Shown here in pieces: positions 1 to 12,613 of a DNA stretch of 64,000 nucleotides. Origin of the DNA: Alteromonas sp. BL110 (GTDB taxonomy: Bacteria; Pseudomonadota; Gammaproteobacteria; Enterobacterales; Alteromonadaceae); contig NZ_CP031967.1 in assembly GCF_003443615.1 (NCBI RefSeq), forward strand, positions 1,426,001 to 1,490,000, in the 5' to 3' direction. A program made the translations under genes and the position numbers. The first letter of the stretch is position 1; the number at the start of each line of letters is the position of its first letter. The notes under the pieces are model-generated. The model was not told the origin of the DNA and did not search any database. It was given only the letters and a program-made list of their open reading frames with translations.

Positions 1-1419
1 ATTGTATTTGCTATTTCAGAAGTTGAAGAGTTGGTCAAAACTGGCGGACTTGCTGACGTTGGCAAAGCGCTCCCTCTCGCACTACATAGTTTGGGCGAAA
101 GCATCACGATAATAATGCCTTATTACCAAGTGTTGGCAGAGCAATTAAACCTGCCCACGGTAACCGAGCAACAAACACTGTTCACTGAAGGGCAAGTGTA
201 CCACTTCGATATTCGCTACATGCAATGGCACGACATTCCAATTTACTTTGTAGACGCGCCTGATTACTTTATGCGTGAGGGACTATACGCCAACGCCTTT
301 GAAGCTTACGAAGACAATGGTGAGCGCTTTAGTTTATTCAGCGGCGCTGTTCTACAGACGCTTAAAGCGATTGATAAAAAGTCGGATATTATTCACTGTC
401 ATGACTGGCACACGGCCATGCTTCCGTTTTTACTTACTCACGACAAATCTGGGTATTTCGATAACACCAAAACAGTATTCACTATTCATAATGCCGCTTT
501 CCAAGGCGTACATAAACTAGAAACCATCCCGTTTCTTCGGCATCACCCGAACATCTTGGCGCAGGTACATGGCGGATACATCAACATGTTGCAAAGCGGT
601 ATTGAGTTTGCCTCGAAAGTGACGACTGTAAGTCCTAACTATGCAAGGGAGTTGCTTACCGACTTAGGCAGTCATGGGCTTCACGAACGTCTTGTTAACC
701 GTCAAGCCGATTTAAGCGGCATTCTCAACGGATGTGATTATACGCAGTGGAATCCCGAAACAGATACATTTCTACCAGAGCACTACAGCGTAGAGAACCT
801 TCATCCAAAAACGGCCTGTAAGCGAGTATTGCAAGAAAAGTCAGCACTGCCTGAGAATAGCAACATCCCACTTATTGGAATGGTCTGCCGCCTTACAGAA
901 CAAAAAGGCTTCGGGTATATACTGCCCATTTTAGACGACCTTATTAAGCATAACATTCAAATGGTCATTGTAGGTACTGGCGACCCCAAAGTATGTATGG
1001 ACCTTGGTGAATTTGCTCAACAACATCCTGACAAATTTTCATTTATTAATGGGTTTAGTTCAGAGCATGCACACTTAGTAGAAGCTGGCGCAGACTTTTT
1101 CCTTATGCCTTCACAGTTTGAACCATGTGGATTAAATCAAATGTACAGCCTGGCTTACGGCACTATCCCTATTGTGCGCTCAGTAGGAGGGCTTAAAGAC
1201 ACAGTCATCGACTATAGCAACGATAGTGAAGGTACGGGATTTGTGTTTGATGAACCTACGCCCCGTGCTTTGTTAGCTTGTATTCGTCGGGCTCTACTGG
1301 CTTTCTATGAAGATGCGGCCCAGTTCAGAGCAATGCAACAACGAGGTATGCGAACCCGCTTTACGTGGGAAACGTCAGCTAAAAGTTATCAGCAGCTGTA
1401 TTTATCGGCGACTAACTAG
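1..1419 (+). CDS. glgA: Glycogen synthase (ADP-glucose type), 5'-truncated by window edge
   Basis: Transfers glucose from ADP-glucose to the non-reducing end of alpha-1,4-glucan in cytoplasmic glycogen synthesis (GT5 family). The open frame runs from base 1 with no stop, reading IVFAISEVEELVKTGGLADV, so only the first few codons are missing. The KTGGLADV motif near the N-terminus is the ADP-glucose/glucan-binding signature of bacterial GlgA. The C-terminal GT-B half shows GMVCRLTEQKG and the acceptor/nucleotide region PSQFEPCGLNQMYSLAYGTIP. The visible 472 residues plus a few missing ones match the usual length of about 477. A methionine-like TTG at 31 is inside the conserved motif and cannot be the true start. 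No clear terminator was seen in the 218 bases before the next gene. Confidence 0.95.
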   Translation: MVFAISEVEELVKTGGLADVGKALPLALHSLGESITIIMPYYQVLAEQLNLPTVTEQQTLFTEGQVYHFDIRYMQWHDIPIYFVDAPDYFMREGLYANAFEAYEDNGERFSLFSGAVLQTLKAIDKKSDIIHCHDWHTAMLPFLLTHDKSGYFDNTKTVFTIHNAAFQGVHKLETIPFLRHHPNILAQVHGGYINMLQSGIEFASKVTTVSPNYARELLTDLGSHGLHERLVNRQADLSGILNGCDYTQWNPETDTFLPEHYSVENLHPKTACKRVLQEKSALPENSNIPLIGMVCRLTEQKGFGYILPILDDLIKHNIQMVIVGTGDPKVCMDLGEFAQQHPDKFSFINGFSSEHAHLVEAGADFFLMPSQFEPCGLNQMYSLAYGTIPIVRSVGGLKDTVIDYSNDSEGTGFVFDEPTPRALLACIRRALLAFYEDAAQFRAMQQRGMRTRFTWETSAKSYQQLYLSATN

Positions 1420-1637
1420 ACGCTAATTTGTTGTTCTTTTATCGTTTTGTACCGTTTTTTAACTGTGTCTTTTATCATAGTTAGCAACGACAAAAGCGCA
1501 CAAAAACCGTAGATGAAGTAGGTTATAGCTTCATTACCTTCTACATTAATTATTGTTTATAAGCGCCTTTCTTTTTGCTTACTTTTGCGCCACTATTAAA
1601 AAACGGATGACGTAAATGGACAGTACACAAGGCAGGT

Positions 1638-3284
1638 ATGACGGATAAGGCAGTAAAGCTTTCTATAAAAAGCCTCTTTCTTTGGGTAGTGATGTCTATT
1701 ATTACCTTCTCAATTGCAGTGTTGTCAGGCCTTGCTGTTTATACGCAAATAAAAACCTATCGCCATGAGCTTGAATCTAACGCAATGATGCTGGCCAAGT
1801 TGGTGGCTAGAAGCTCATCGACCTACCTTTATGATGACACCCCTGAACGTATAGAAGTTGCGTTAAGTAATCTTACCGCTGCTGAGCATGTACTCAATGC
1901 TCACGTTTACAAAGCTCAAGACGGTGCATTGCAGCCAGAAATTTTTGCTTCGTACAATAAAGAGGGGCAGCTTTTATTAGGTGGCAAGGAAAACCAGTTA
2001 GCTCCCATGGTTATGAATCCAATACTGGCAGATAACGGGCACTACCTTGAACTGAGCGCCAAAGTGTTTGACCCGGAAACGAACATCCAGTTGGGTTGGG
2101 TATATTTAAGGGTCTCCTCGGAAAACTTTAATCAACTGGTTGGAAAGTCAATTTGGCTAAATTTAGCAGTCGCTTTAGTGCTGTTAGCCATAAGCTTTTA
2201 CTCTGCTATTAGAATGCAGCGCTTTGTAACCGGCCCAGTGGAAGGCATAGCTAACTTTTTACAGCGCACGTCTCGACAGCGTGACTATTCAGCCCGTGCT
2301 AATGGTTCAAGCATTAAAGAACTCGATATTTTAGCTGATGCGGTCAATGTAATGCTGCTTCGCATGCAAGAATACATGCAAAAACAGAGGCAGGCAGAGG
2401 AGCAACACAGAAAACTAAATGCCAGTCTTGAAGATATGGTCAGCCATCGAACGACAGCACTTAAAGACGCAAACCAAGAGCTTATACAAACGCTAGAAAA
2501 GCTGCATCAATTCCAGCGTCAAATCGTGCAGAACGAAAAAATGGCTTCTCTCGGTGACATGGTTGCCGGTGTCGCCCATGAAGTTAATACACCAATTGGC
2601 TTAGGCGTAACTGCATCAACCATGATGTTAGATAGGTTAGCTGTTATTCACAAGGACTTTGAAAATAAAACCCTGAAAGCCAGCGCAATGAAGCGCTTCT
2701 TGGAAGAAAGTAACGAAAACCTCAATATTATTTACCGTAATTTGAATAGAGCTGCCGAGCTTATTAGCAGTTTTAAGCAGGTTGCCGTAGATCAAACCTC
2801 AGAATCTAGTAGAAGTTTTTGCGTTGTGCAGCTAGTTAATGAGATACTGTTGTCATTGCAGCCTCGACTTAAAAAATTAAAACACAACATCAACGTAAAT
2901 TGCGACCCTACCCTTAGCGTTGAAACGAAGGCTGGCCCGATAAATCAAATTTTGATTAATTTAATCATGAATTCGGTAATTCATGGGTTTGAAACCATGG
3001 ATGAAGGCACCATTGATATTCGTGCCGAGTTGGTTAGCAGTGATAAGCTCAAGCTTGTTTATACCGATAACGGAAAAGGCATTTCCCCGGAAATCCGCAA
3101 GCGGATTTTCGACCCCTTTGTTACCACAAAGCGTGGTCAAGGCGGCTCCGGATTGGGAATGCACTTAGTGTACAACTTAGTGACGCAAGCCCTTAATGGT
3201 TCAATTTCGATTACCAGCGAGGAGGGCAACGGGGTAGAATTTGTCATTATCTTCCCTGTTGTTAATGCGAAAACATCAGAATAG
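1638..3284 (+). CDS. Membrane sensor histidine kinase, CHASE8-like sensor
   Basis: A two-component sensor kinase of 548 residues. Visible order: transmembrane helix about 13-33; periplasmic region about 34-170, whose start (ESNAMMLAKLVARSSSTYL..DDTPERIEVALSNL) resembles the CHASE8 sensor family; second helix about 172-192; HAMP about 193-250; coiled coil about 245-300; HisKA box GDMVAGVAHEVNTPIG with phospho-acceptor His314; HATPase domain with an N box (IMNSVIHGF), G1 (DNGKGIS) and G2 (GGSGLGMHLV). It lacks the receiver and HPt domains of an ArcB-type hybrid kinase. It sits 154 bases upstream of arcA on the same strand, which suggests but does not prove that ArcA is a partner. The true signal is unknown. 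Confidence 0.9.
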   Translation: MTDKAVKLSIKSLFLWVVMSIITFSIAVLSGLAVYTQIKTYRHELESNAMMLAKLVARSSSTYLYDDTPERIEVALSNLTAAEHVLNAHVYKAQDGALQPEIFASYNKEGQLLLGGKENQLAPMVMNPILADNGHYLELSAKVFDPETNIQLGWVYLRVSSENFNQLVGKSIWLNLAVALVLLAISFYSAIRMQRFVTGPVEGIANFLQRTSRQRDYSARANGSSIKELDILADAVNVMLLRMQEYMQKQRQAEEQHRKLNASLEDMVSHRTTALKDANQELIQTLEKLHQFQRQIVQNEKMASLGDMVAGVAHEVNTPIGLGVTASTMMLDRLAVIHKDFENKTLKASAMKRFLEESNENLNIIYRNLNRAAELISSFKQVAVDQTSESSRSFCVVQLVNEILLSLQPRLKKLKHNINVNCDPTLSVETKAGPINQILINLIMNSVIHGFETMDEGTIDIRAELVSSDKLKLVYTDNGKGISPEIRKRIFDPFVTTKRGQGGSGLGMHLVYNLVTQALNGSISITSEEGNGVEFVIIFPVVNAKTSE

Positions 3285-3358
3285 TTGTATAAAGTATGAA
3301 CTTTTCTTGATTTTTATTGGCTAACCCCAATACCTTAACAATAAGAATATTCACAAGT

Positions 3359-3374
3359 TACTTGCAATCAAGTA
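3359..3374. promoter_or_regulatory. Short palindrome in the arcA upstream region
   Basis: The arms TACTTG and CAAGTA flank CAAT, 65 bases before the arcA start codon. The right side contains ATCAA, which is one half of an FNR box, but the left half does not match TTGAT at the right spacing. Read it as an unassigned regulator site or chance palindrome. Confidence 0.25.
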
Positions 3375-3438
3375 CATGAATATTAAAATTTAACCAGTTA
3401 GTTGCTTAAATCGTATTTTAGAAAGAGTGTAAAACACC

Positions 3439-4146
3439 ATGCAGACGCCAAATGTGTTAATTGTTGAAGATGAGGTGGTAACCCGTACCACGCTTAAGAG
3501 TTTATTTGAAGCGGAAGGGTATAATGTATTTGAAGCCGAAAATGGTGATCAAATGCATGATTTCTTCGAGAATCACGCTATCAATTTGGTTATCATGGAT
3601 ATTAACCTTCCAGGTAAAAACGGCCTAATTCTAGCGCGTGAAGTACGCGATCGTAAGAACGTTGGTCTTATTTTCCTAACAGGCCGTGACAACGACGTTG
3701 ACCGCATTCTAGGTCTTGAAATTGGCGCAGACGACTATCTGACTAAGCCGTTCAATCCGCGTGAATTAACTATCCGCGCGCGCAACTTACTGTCTCGTAC
3801 AACAAACTCTTCAGAAGATGACGATTTGCCAAGCCGTGTGAGCTTTAATGGTTGGACCCTTGATGGTGATAGCCGTTCATTGATCTCTCCTAACGGTAAA
3901 GAATTCCGTCTACCTCGTAGTGAATTCCGTGCGCTTCACCTTTTCCTAAGTAACCCAGGTAAGATCCTTACCCGTGAACAGCTAATTATGGAAATGACTG
4001 GACGCGAGCTTCGTCCAAACGACCGTACGGTTGACGTAACTATTCGTCGTATTCGTAAGCACTTCGAGTCAGATCCAACAGATGAAGAATTGATTGTAAC
4101 TATCCACGGTGAAGGTTACCGCTTCTGCGGTCAGGTTGACGGCTAA
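3439..4146 (+). CDS. arcA: Aerobic respiration control response regulator ArcA
   Basis: OmpR-family DNA-binding response regulator that in enterics represses respiratory genes under low oxygen. It has 235 residues against 238 in E. coli and is recognisable along its whole length ([37 protein letters not shown]). The receiver domain occupies about 1-120 with acidic residues Glu10/Asp11, phospho-acceptor Asp54, Thr81 and Lys103. A winged-helix Trans_reg_C domain spans about 135-230 ([22 protein letters not shown]). In E. coli the partner kinase ArcB is encoded elsewhere; here a different type of histidine kinase lies directly upstream. The gene ends at a strong bidirectional terminator. Confidence 0.97.
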   Translation: MQTPNVLIVEDEVVTRTTLKSLFEAEGYNVFEAENGDQMHDFFENHAINLVIMDINLPGKNGLILAREVRDRKNVGLIFLTGRDNDVDRILGLEIGADDYLTKPFNPRELTIRARNLLSRTTNSSEDDDLPSRVSFNGWTLDGDSRSLISPNGKEFRLPRSEFRALHLFLSNPGKILTREQLIMEMTGRELRPNDRTVDVTIRRIRKHFESDPTDEELIVTIHGEGYRFCGQVDG

Positions 4147-4176
4147 GTCGCTACTTGAATGGATATTAAGTTAATA

Positions 4177-4206
4177 CAAAAGCCGCTACCATGTAGCGGC
4201 TTTTTT
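4177..4206. terminator. Bidirectional terminator between arcA and lacZ
   Basis: A 9-bp perfect stem (AGCCGCTAC, 4181-4189, with GTAGCGGCT, 4193-4201) and a 3-base loop, with A residues on the left and six T residues on the right. It can end arcA on the plus strand and lacZ, whose stop is at 4225, on the minus strand. Confidence 0.9.
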
Positions 4207-4224
4207 GTACGTGATGGTATCAGA

Positions 4225-7448
<3,224 letters not shown>

Positions 7449-8303
7449 ATGCAACCTAGCTTCAGAGACATTGTAGATATTGGCCCCAACTGCTTCGAAC
7501 GCTTTATAGATAGTAGCAACGCGCCAGAAATCAGCAACCTAGGCATTGAACTGGCAGGATGCTCTAACTTATCAGGGAACTATACAGTGGGGCGTGTTTC
7601 TCCGCCTAACCATACCTTGTTCTACAGCATAAAAGGGCAAGGAAAGTTTCGCGTTCCATCAGGCGAACTACAGCTAAATGAAGGGCAGCTTATTATTTTA
7701 CCTGCTGGACAAAGCTTTGAAGTTTCCATTATCAGCGAGCAGTGGGACATAATTTGGGTAAATTTAGCTAATACCGAGCGCTGGAAGTCATTTAGAAAGA
7801 ACGATGCCTTAGTTGTAGATAACGCCATGCTAGAAGGACTCCATCACGCCATGGAACTTGTGTACTTGGAACGCGACCTTGATAGCCGTCGCGCTGCCAT
7901 GCAGTTTGTTTCTCGTTATCTGTACCGCATAGCTGATGCTCCATTAGGTAAAAAGCATGCCTGTGACGATAAGGAGCGGCGCCAAATAAGCCGGGTACAT
8001 GCGCTGTTTTCAGTGGTGGATAAACAACTTCAGTTTGACTGGGATATGAAAAGCTTAAGTGAAAAGGCGCATTACTCTGCTCCTCACCTTCATAGGTTGT
8101 GCTTACAAGTGTTTGGGCGAAGCCCAAAACAGCACGTTATTCATTTGCGGATGGCACGGGCCAAAAGCTTATTGTTAAGCACGCAGTGGCCCGTTTCCTA
8201 CATTGCAAGCTATGTGGGCTACACAAATGTATTTACTTTCTCAAAACGCTTTAAGAAATCGACAGGTCTTTCTCCTTCAGCGTTTCGAGAAACTGCGAGC
8301 TAA
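7449..8303 (+). CDS. AraC-family transcriptional regulator, probable lacZ regulator
   Basis: 284 residues. The N-terminal half is an AraC-type cupin sensor (about 20-125; HTLFYSIKGQGKFRVPSGELQLNEGQLIILPAG). The C-terminal AraC double helix-turn-helix spans about 180-280, ending in the family signature (PVSYIASYVGYTNVFTFSKRFKKSTGLSPSAFR). Divergent arrangement with lacZ across a 104-base gap makes it the obvious candidate for sugar-dependent control of lacZ, by inference. The stop codon overlaps the stop of the convergent pmbA gene by four bases. No good ribosome binding site is visible before the ATG, so the start is less certain. Confidence 0.88.
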   Translation: MQPSFRDIVDIGPNCFERFIDSSNAPEISNLGIELAGCSNLSGNYTVGRVSPPNHTLFYSIKGQGKFRVPSGELQLNEGQLIILPAGQSFEVSIISEQWDIIWVNLANTERWKSFRKNDALVVDNAMLEGLHHAMELVYLERDLDSRRAAMQFVSRYLYRIADAPLGKKHACDDKERRQISRVHALFSVVDKQLQFDWDMKSLSEKAHYSAPHLHRLCLQVFGRSPKQHVIHLRMARAKSLLLSTQWPVSYIASYVGYTNVFTFSKRFKKSTGLSPSAFRETAS

Positions 8304-9631
8304 CTGCCCGCTATCTTCATTTGGTCAATGAGTACAGAACCAGTCTGTACACTGCCGCGCACATCCTTTTCAGCACCGATTGCCACAATGCCTTTAAACA
8401 TATCTTTTAGATTACCAGCAATGGTTACTTCGTGGACTGGGTATTGAATGATGCCATTCTCAACCCAATAGCCCGCAGCGCCTCTTGAATAATCACCGGT
8501 TACACCATTAACGCCCTGCCCCATAAGCTCGGTCACAAATAGTCCTGTGCCCATTTCTTTTAGAAGCTCAGCGTCGCTATGCCCTGTATCGCCTACTAGC
8601 CAATTGTGAATACCACCAGCATGGCCGTTAGACCGAGTATTTAGCTTACGCGAAGAGTACGTAGTATAAAGGTATGTGGCTAATTTACCGCCATCTACAA
8701 TGGTCATATCTGAACAGGCTACACCTTCGTTGTCGAAGCTAGAGCTTGCTAAGCCGCCTTTAATAAACGGGCGCTCTTCAACATTAAGCCATTCTGGGAA
8801 AACTTGCTCGCCAAGGCTATCAAGTAAGAAACTAGAACGACGATAAAGGCTGCCACCGCTGATAGCACCAACATAATGACCGAACAAGCTAGATGCAATG
8901 TCGCGGTGTAAAAGTACAGGTACGTTCGCCGTATTAATCTTACGGGCGCCTAAGCGGTCTACAGTCGCTTTTGCAGCGTCAATGCCTACAGCACTTGCTG
9001 ATTGCAACAAATCGGCCTTACGGCTTACCGTGTAGGCATAATCACGCTGCATGTCGTCATCTTGTGCGCCAATCACCATACAGCTTAGTGAATAACGGCT
9101 GCTAGGATAACCAGCATTAATACCATGAGTATTACCATAAACACGCATTCCTAAGTTTGCGTTATACGACGCGCCATCGGAATTAGTAATGCGTGAGTCG
9201 TAATCCATTGCCGCTTTTTCAGCTTCAATAGTGGTTTTAATGGCCTTCTCAGTATCTAACTCTTCAGGGTGATACAGGTCTAAATCTGGGAATTCAGTAG
9301 CAATAAGGTCAGCGTCGGCCAAACCAGTACAAGGATCTTCACTGGTGTAACGTGCAATATCTACGGCTTTTTCTACCGCTAAAGTTAATGCTGCTTTGCT
9401 TAAATCAGCAGTAGAAGCACTACCTTTTCGCTTGCCTACGTATACGCTTATACCTAAGCCACCGTCGTTGGTAAATTCAACGTTTTCAACTTCTTGCATA
9501 CGTGAAGATACGGCAATGCCCTGCACTTTCGACATGCTGGCTTCGGCTTGCGTTGCGCCTTTTGAAACGGCTAATTTTAGTACATCATCTACGACATTTT
9601 GAATGTCGGCTAACTGCTGCTCAATTTGCAT
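8300..9631 (-). CDS. pmbA: PmbA/TldE metalloprotease subunit
   Basis: Partner of TldD in the TldD/TldE peptidase, which degrades unfolded peptides and matures modified peptides such as microcin B17. 443 residues against 450 in E. coli. Family features include the conserved N-terminal domain (NDGGLGISVYVGKRKGSASTADLS) and the C-terminal glycine-rich region (MGQGVNGVTGDYSRGAAGYWVENGII). Unlike TldD it lacks an HExxxH zinc site, as expected for the non-catalytic subunit. It is read divergently from darP, with 72 bases between the starts. The tldD gene lies about 0.7 kb away beyond darP, so both subunits are encoded close together but in separate transcripts. Confidence 0.95.
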   Translation of the reverse strand: MQIEQQLADIQNVVDDVLKLAVSKGATQAEASMSKVQGIAVSSRMQEVENVEFTNDGGLGISVYVGKRKGSASTADLSKAALTLAVEKAVDIARYTSEDPCTGLADADLIATEFPDLDLYHPEELDTEKAIKTTIEAEKAAMDYDSRITNSDGASYNANLGMRVYGNTHGINAGYPSSRYSLSCMVIGAQDDDMQRDYAYTVSRKADLLQSASAVGIDAAKATVDRLGARKINTANVPVLLHRDIASSLFGHYVGAISGGSLYRRSSFLLDSLGEQVFPEWLNVEERPFIKGGLASSSFDNEGVACSDMTIVDGGKLATYLYTTYSSRKLNTRSNGHAGGIHNWLVGDTGHSDAELLKEMGTGLFVTELMGQGVNGVTGDYSRGAAGYWVENGIIQYPVHEVTIAGNLKDMFKGIVAIGAEKDVRGSVQTGSVLIDQMKIAGS

Positions 9632-9703
9632 AGTAAGTTTCGCTGTCTTAATTCGACTGTGATAGTTACAATTTAGCTAAAGTGTAACACTAATGAGTTT
9701 GAA

Positions 9704-10261
9704 ATGAGTGATCAGAAATACAATTCTCCTGAAGATCCTTACTTCGAAGATGCGCAAGCAGATGAGTTCGAAGAGGAAGAGTTTGTCAGTAAAACTGAGC
9801 TAAAGCGTCAAGCAAAAGAGCTTCACAAGCTAGGCGAAACCTTGGTTAACTTAACCGATGCAAACATTGCCACTATTCCTATGGATGAAGAGCTGGCCGA
9901 TGCAGTTGCTATTGCCCGTAAAGTTAACAAGAAAAAAGATGGCTATCGACGCCAACTTCAGTTTATTGGTAAAGCACTGCGTAATCGCGATACTGCCGAC
10001 ATAGAAGAAGCTCTTGCGAAACTTACCCACCAGCACCAAGCTTCAAACGCGGCTTTTCATGCGCTAGAGAAGGCCAGAGAAGCGGTAATTGAAGAGGGCG
10101 ACCCAGCTATTCAGAAGTTGATTGAAGCGCACCCTGAGCTTGATCGCCAAAAGCTGCGTCAATTCCACCGCCAAATTAAAAAAGAGCGTGAAAAGAATGC
10201 GCCACCGAAAGCGTTCAGAGAGCTGTTTCAGTATTTGAAAGACGTTATTCACGAAGATTAA
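9704..10261 (+). CDS. darP: Ribosome-associated protein DarP (YjgA)
   Basis: Small basic/acidic helical protein that binds the late pre-50S subunit and helps its maturation in E. coli. 185 residues, with an acidic N-terminal tail (EDPYFEDAQADEFEEEEFVSKTELKRQAKELHKLGE) and a conserved helical core (GYRRQLQFIGKALRNRD; LDRQKLRQFHRQIKKEREKNAPPKAFRELFQYLK), both hallmarks of the DUF615/YjgA family. It sits next to pmbA as in many gammaproteobacteria and is followed by a strong terminator. ATG at 9704 gives the family-typical N-terminus. Confidence 0.95.
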   Translation: MSDQKYNSPEDPYFEDAQADEFEEEEFVSKTELKRQAKELHKLGETLVNLTDANIATIPMDEELADAVAIARKVNKKKDGYRRQLQFIGKALRNRDTADIEEALAKLTHQHQASNAAFHALEKAREAVIEEGDPAIQKLIEAHPELDRQKLRQFHRQIKKEREKNAPPKAFRELFQYLKDVIHED

Positions 10262-10297
10262 CTTATCGCCTTCTCGGCATTGAGTGATCTTCAGATA

Positions 10298-10331
10298 CAA
10301 AAAAGGTTGGTGCTTATGCCCAACCTTTTTT
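10298..10331. terminator. Bidirectional terminator between darP and tldD
   Basis: Stem GGTTGG (10305-10310) with CCAACC (10320-10325), extended by A/T runs on both sides. Located between two convergent genes, it can end darP on plus and the long tldD-containing transcript on minus. Confidence 0.88.
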
Positions 10332-10359
10332 AGTTCTATGAGTGGCTATGTGAGCTGAA

Positions 10360-11802
10360 CTAAGCCGTACCACCTACTGTTAGCTCGTCAATTTTAAGCG
10401 TAGGCTGGCCTACACCTACTGGTACGCTTTGACCGTCTTTACCGCACACACCCACGCCTTTATCTAGCGCAGTGTCGTTGCCGATCATTGATATTTTTTG
10501 CATAACCTCAGGGCCGTTGCCAATTAAGGTTGCCCCTTTAACTGGTGCAGTAATTTTACCGTTTTCGATAAGGTAAGCTTCAGCGCTAGAGAACACGAAT
10601 TTACCAGAGGTAATATCTACCTGACCGCCAGCGAAGTTAGGCGCGTAAATCCCTTTGTCGATAGAGGCGATAATTTCCTGCGGGTCGTGCTGACCTTCCA
10701 GCATGTAAGTATTGGTCATACGTGGCATAGGCAGGTGAGCGTAAGATTCACGACGGCCATTTCCGGTAGGCGCAACACCCATCAGCTTAGCGTTGTGTTT
10801 ATCCTGCATATAGCCTTTCAAAACACCGTCTTCAATTAACACGTTGTGCGCCGTTGGCGTGCCTTCGTCATCCACTGATAATGAACCGCGACGGTCGCTT
10901 AATGTACCGTCATCAACAACCGTTACACCTTTGGCGGCTACGCGCTCGCCAATGCGACCGCTGAAAGTTGATGCACCTTTACGGTTAAAATCACCTTCAA
11001 GACCATGCCCTACTGCTTCGTGAAGCAATACGCCAGGCCAACCGTTGCCTAATACCACAGGCATAGCACCTGCTGGTGAAGCCACTGCCTGCATATTAAC
11101 TCGCGCCATGTGTAGGGCATCATCGGCTAGTTGCTCATAATAGGGTTTGCCATCGTCATCTTGCTTAAAGAATGAGTAAGCATATCGACCACCAGCCCCC
11201 GCTGAACCGCGCTCGCGTCTATCACCTTGTTCTAGCAATACTGAGCAGTTTAAACGCACCAACGGACGAATGTCTGTGGCTAGCGTACCGTCACTACCAG
11301 CCACTAATATCTCTTCATACACGCCGCTTAGACTTACTACTACTTGGTTAGCCGAAGGTTCTTGCTTACGAATATAGGTATCTACAGCTTTAAGCAAAGC
11401 AATTTTTTCAGCGTCTTGCATCGCAAGAATGGGATTGTTTTCAGAGTAACGTGCTTCAACGCTCTTGTGACCCAAGCCAGCTACCTGTTGGGTTCCGCCG
11501 CTTGGCGCAATACCGCGAGCCGCTTTACATGCTTTAGTTAACGCTTCTTCGCTTATTTCATCAGAATAAGCAAAACCCGTTTTTTCACCGCTAATAGCAC
11601 GCACGCCTACTCCGCGCTCAATGTTATAGCTGCCTTCTTTGATAATACCGTCTTCTAATACCCAACTTTCATGTTGGCTCGACTGAAAATATAAATCGGC
11701 ATAGTCGGTGTCGTGGCGATGAATGGTCGCTAGCGCGCTTTCTAGCTTAGTAATATCTAGGCCTGAGTCAGATAATAAATGACGCTCAACAGATTTAGAC
11801 AA
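10360..11802 (-). CDS. tldD: Metalloprotease TldD
   Basis: Catalytic zinc subunit of the TldD/TldE protease. The zinc motif [11 protein letters not shown] (HExxxH type) is present, with the family block [26 protein letters not shown] near residue 60. I chose the TTG at 11802: it is preceded by AGGAG at good spacing and gives 480 residues, one less than E. coli TldD, starting [11 protein letters not shown] longer open frame to 11868 adds residues unlike the family. The chosen start overlaps the end of the nitrilase gene by eight bases, which suggests translational coupling at the end of the mre-yhdP operon. Confidence 0.94.
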   Translation of the reverse strand: MSKSVERHLLSDSGLDITKLESALATIHRHDTDYADLYFQSSQHESWVLEDGIIKEGSYNIERGVGVRAISGEKTGFAYSDEISEEALTKACKAARGIAPSGGTQQVAGLGHKSVEARYSENNPILAMQDAEKIALLKAVDTYIRKQEPSANQVVVSLSGVYEEILVAGSDGTLATDIRPLVRLNCSVLLEQGDRRERGSAGAGGRYAYSFFKQDDDGKPYYEQLADDALHMARVNMQAVASPAGAMPVVLGNGWPGVLLHEAVGHGLEGDFNRKGASTFSGRIGERVAAKGVTVVDDGTLSDRRGSLSVDDEGTPTAHNVLIEDGVLKGYMQDKHNAKLMGVAPTGNGRRESYAHLPMPRMTNTYMLEGQHDPQEIIASIDKGIYAPNFAGGQVDITSGKFVFSSAEAYLIENGKITAPVKGATLIGNGPEVMQKISMIGNDTALDKGVGVCGKDGQSVPVGVGQPTLKIDELTVGGTA

Positions 11803-12613
11803 AATGACTCCTGAATCGGTTATGTTCGACAACCGGCATATTCTGTTTAATGGTTTCTCTTGCTGCAATATCTACGTTTGCCGATACCAGCCCTGTTTCG
11901 GAAGCTCGCTCGGCAAGGGTTTCGCCCCAAGGCGATAGGATAATACTATGCCCATAAGTTTCGCGACCGTTAGCGTGCACACCACTTTGATTTGGCGCTA
12001 CCACATAGCACTGTTTTTCGATGGCTCTGGCTTGCAACAACGCATGCCAATGCGCCTCTCCAGTGCGCTGGGTAAAGGCCGCAGGCAACACCAAAATATC
12101 GATATCGCCCATTGCAGTAAATAACCCTGGAAAGCGTACATCATAGCACACCGCAAGCCCAATGTTGCCTATTGGTGTTTGAACAGTGACCACTTCGCTT
12201 CCTGCTTCGGTGGTAGCCGACTCTTTGTAGCTGCCCGTGTTGTCGTTTACCGATACATCGAACATATGAATTTTACGATAATCAGCTAGAAGCTCGCCGC
12301 TTGGGCCAAATAACATGCATGCCGCAGAAAACTTTTCAGGGTCTTCAGTTTTGACCGGAAATGTACCTGACACTATGTAGCATTGGTGTTGCTTAGCAAG
12401 TGACGATAAACGGCGCTGTATTGCACCATCACCTTTTACTTCAGCGACGTCAAGTTGACCTTTGTCTTTACCGCCAAAGCAAGCGAAGCACTCTGGCAAC
12501 ACGACCAAGCTGTCTTTTGCGATAGTGGCCGCCGCCATTTCACTTGCCACCGTATCGAGATTCTCTTCCACGTTTGGCGTAGAAGTCATTTGTAGTGCTA
12601 CTAAATTAACCAT
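11795..12613 (-). CDS. Carbon-nitrogen hydrolase, nitrilase superfamily (Nit/YbeM-like)
   Basis: 272 residues with the Glu-Lys-Cys triad of the nitrilase fold: Glu41 (VVLPECF), Lys114 (YRKIHMFD) and Cys156 ([12 protein letters not shown]). The family branch resembles Nit1/Nit2 omega-amidases, which repair deaminated glutathione or hydrolyse alpha-ketoglutaramate; the exact substrate cannot be read from sequence. A near-perfect ribosome binding site (GGAGGTGATCG) precedes the ATG, which lies inside the end of yhdP with an eight-base overlap. In many gammaproteobacteria a nitrilase follows yhdP and precedes tldD, as here. Confidence 0.9.
   Translation of the reverse strand: MVNLVALQMTSTPNVEENLDTVASEMAAATIAKDSLVVLPECFACFGGKDKGQLDVAEVKGDGAIQRRLSSLAKQHQCYIVSGTFPVKTEDPEKFSAACMLFGPSGELLADYRKIHMFDVSVNDNTGSYKESATTEAGSEVVTVQTPIGNIGLAVCYDVRFPGLFTAMGDIDILVLPAAFTQRTGEAHWHALLQARAIEKQCYVVAPNQSGVHANGRETYGHSIILSPWGETLAERASETGLVSANVDIAARETIKQNMPVVEHNRFRSHFV

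Noticed and set aside
7792..8127. Open frame of 111 codons antisense to the AraC-family regulator
   Set aside because: Lies wholly within a well-supported gene and has low-plausibility composition; a shadow frame.
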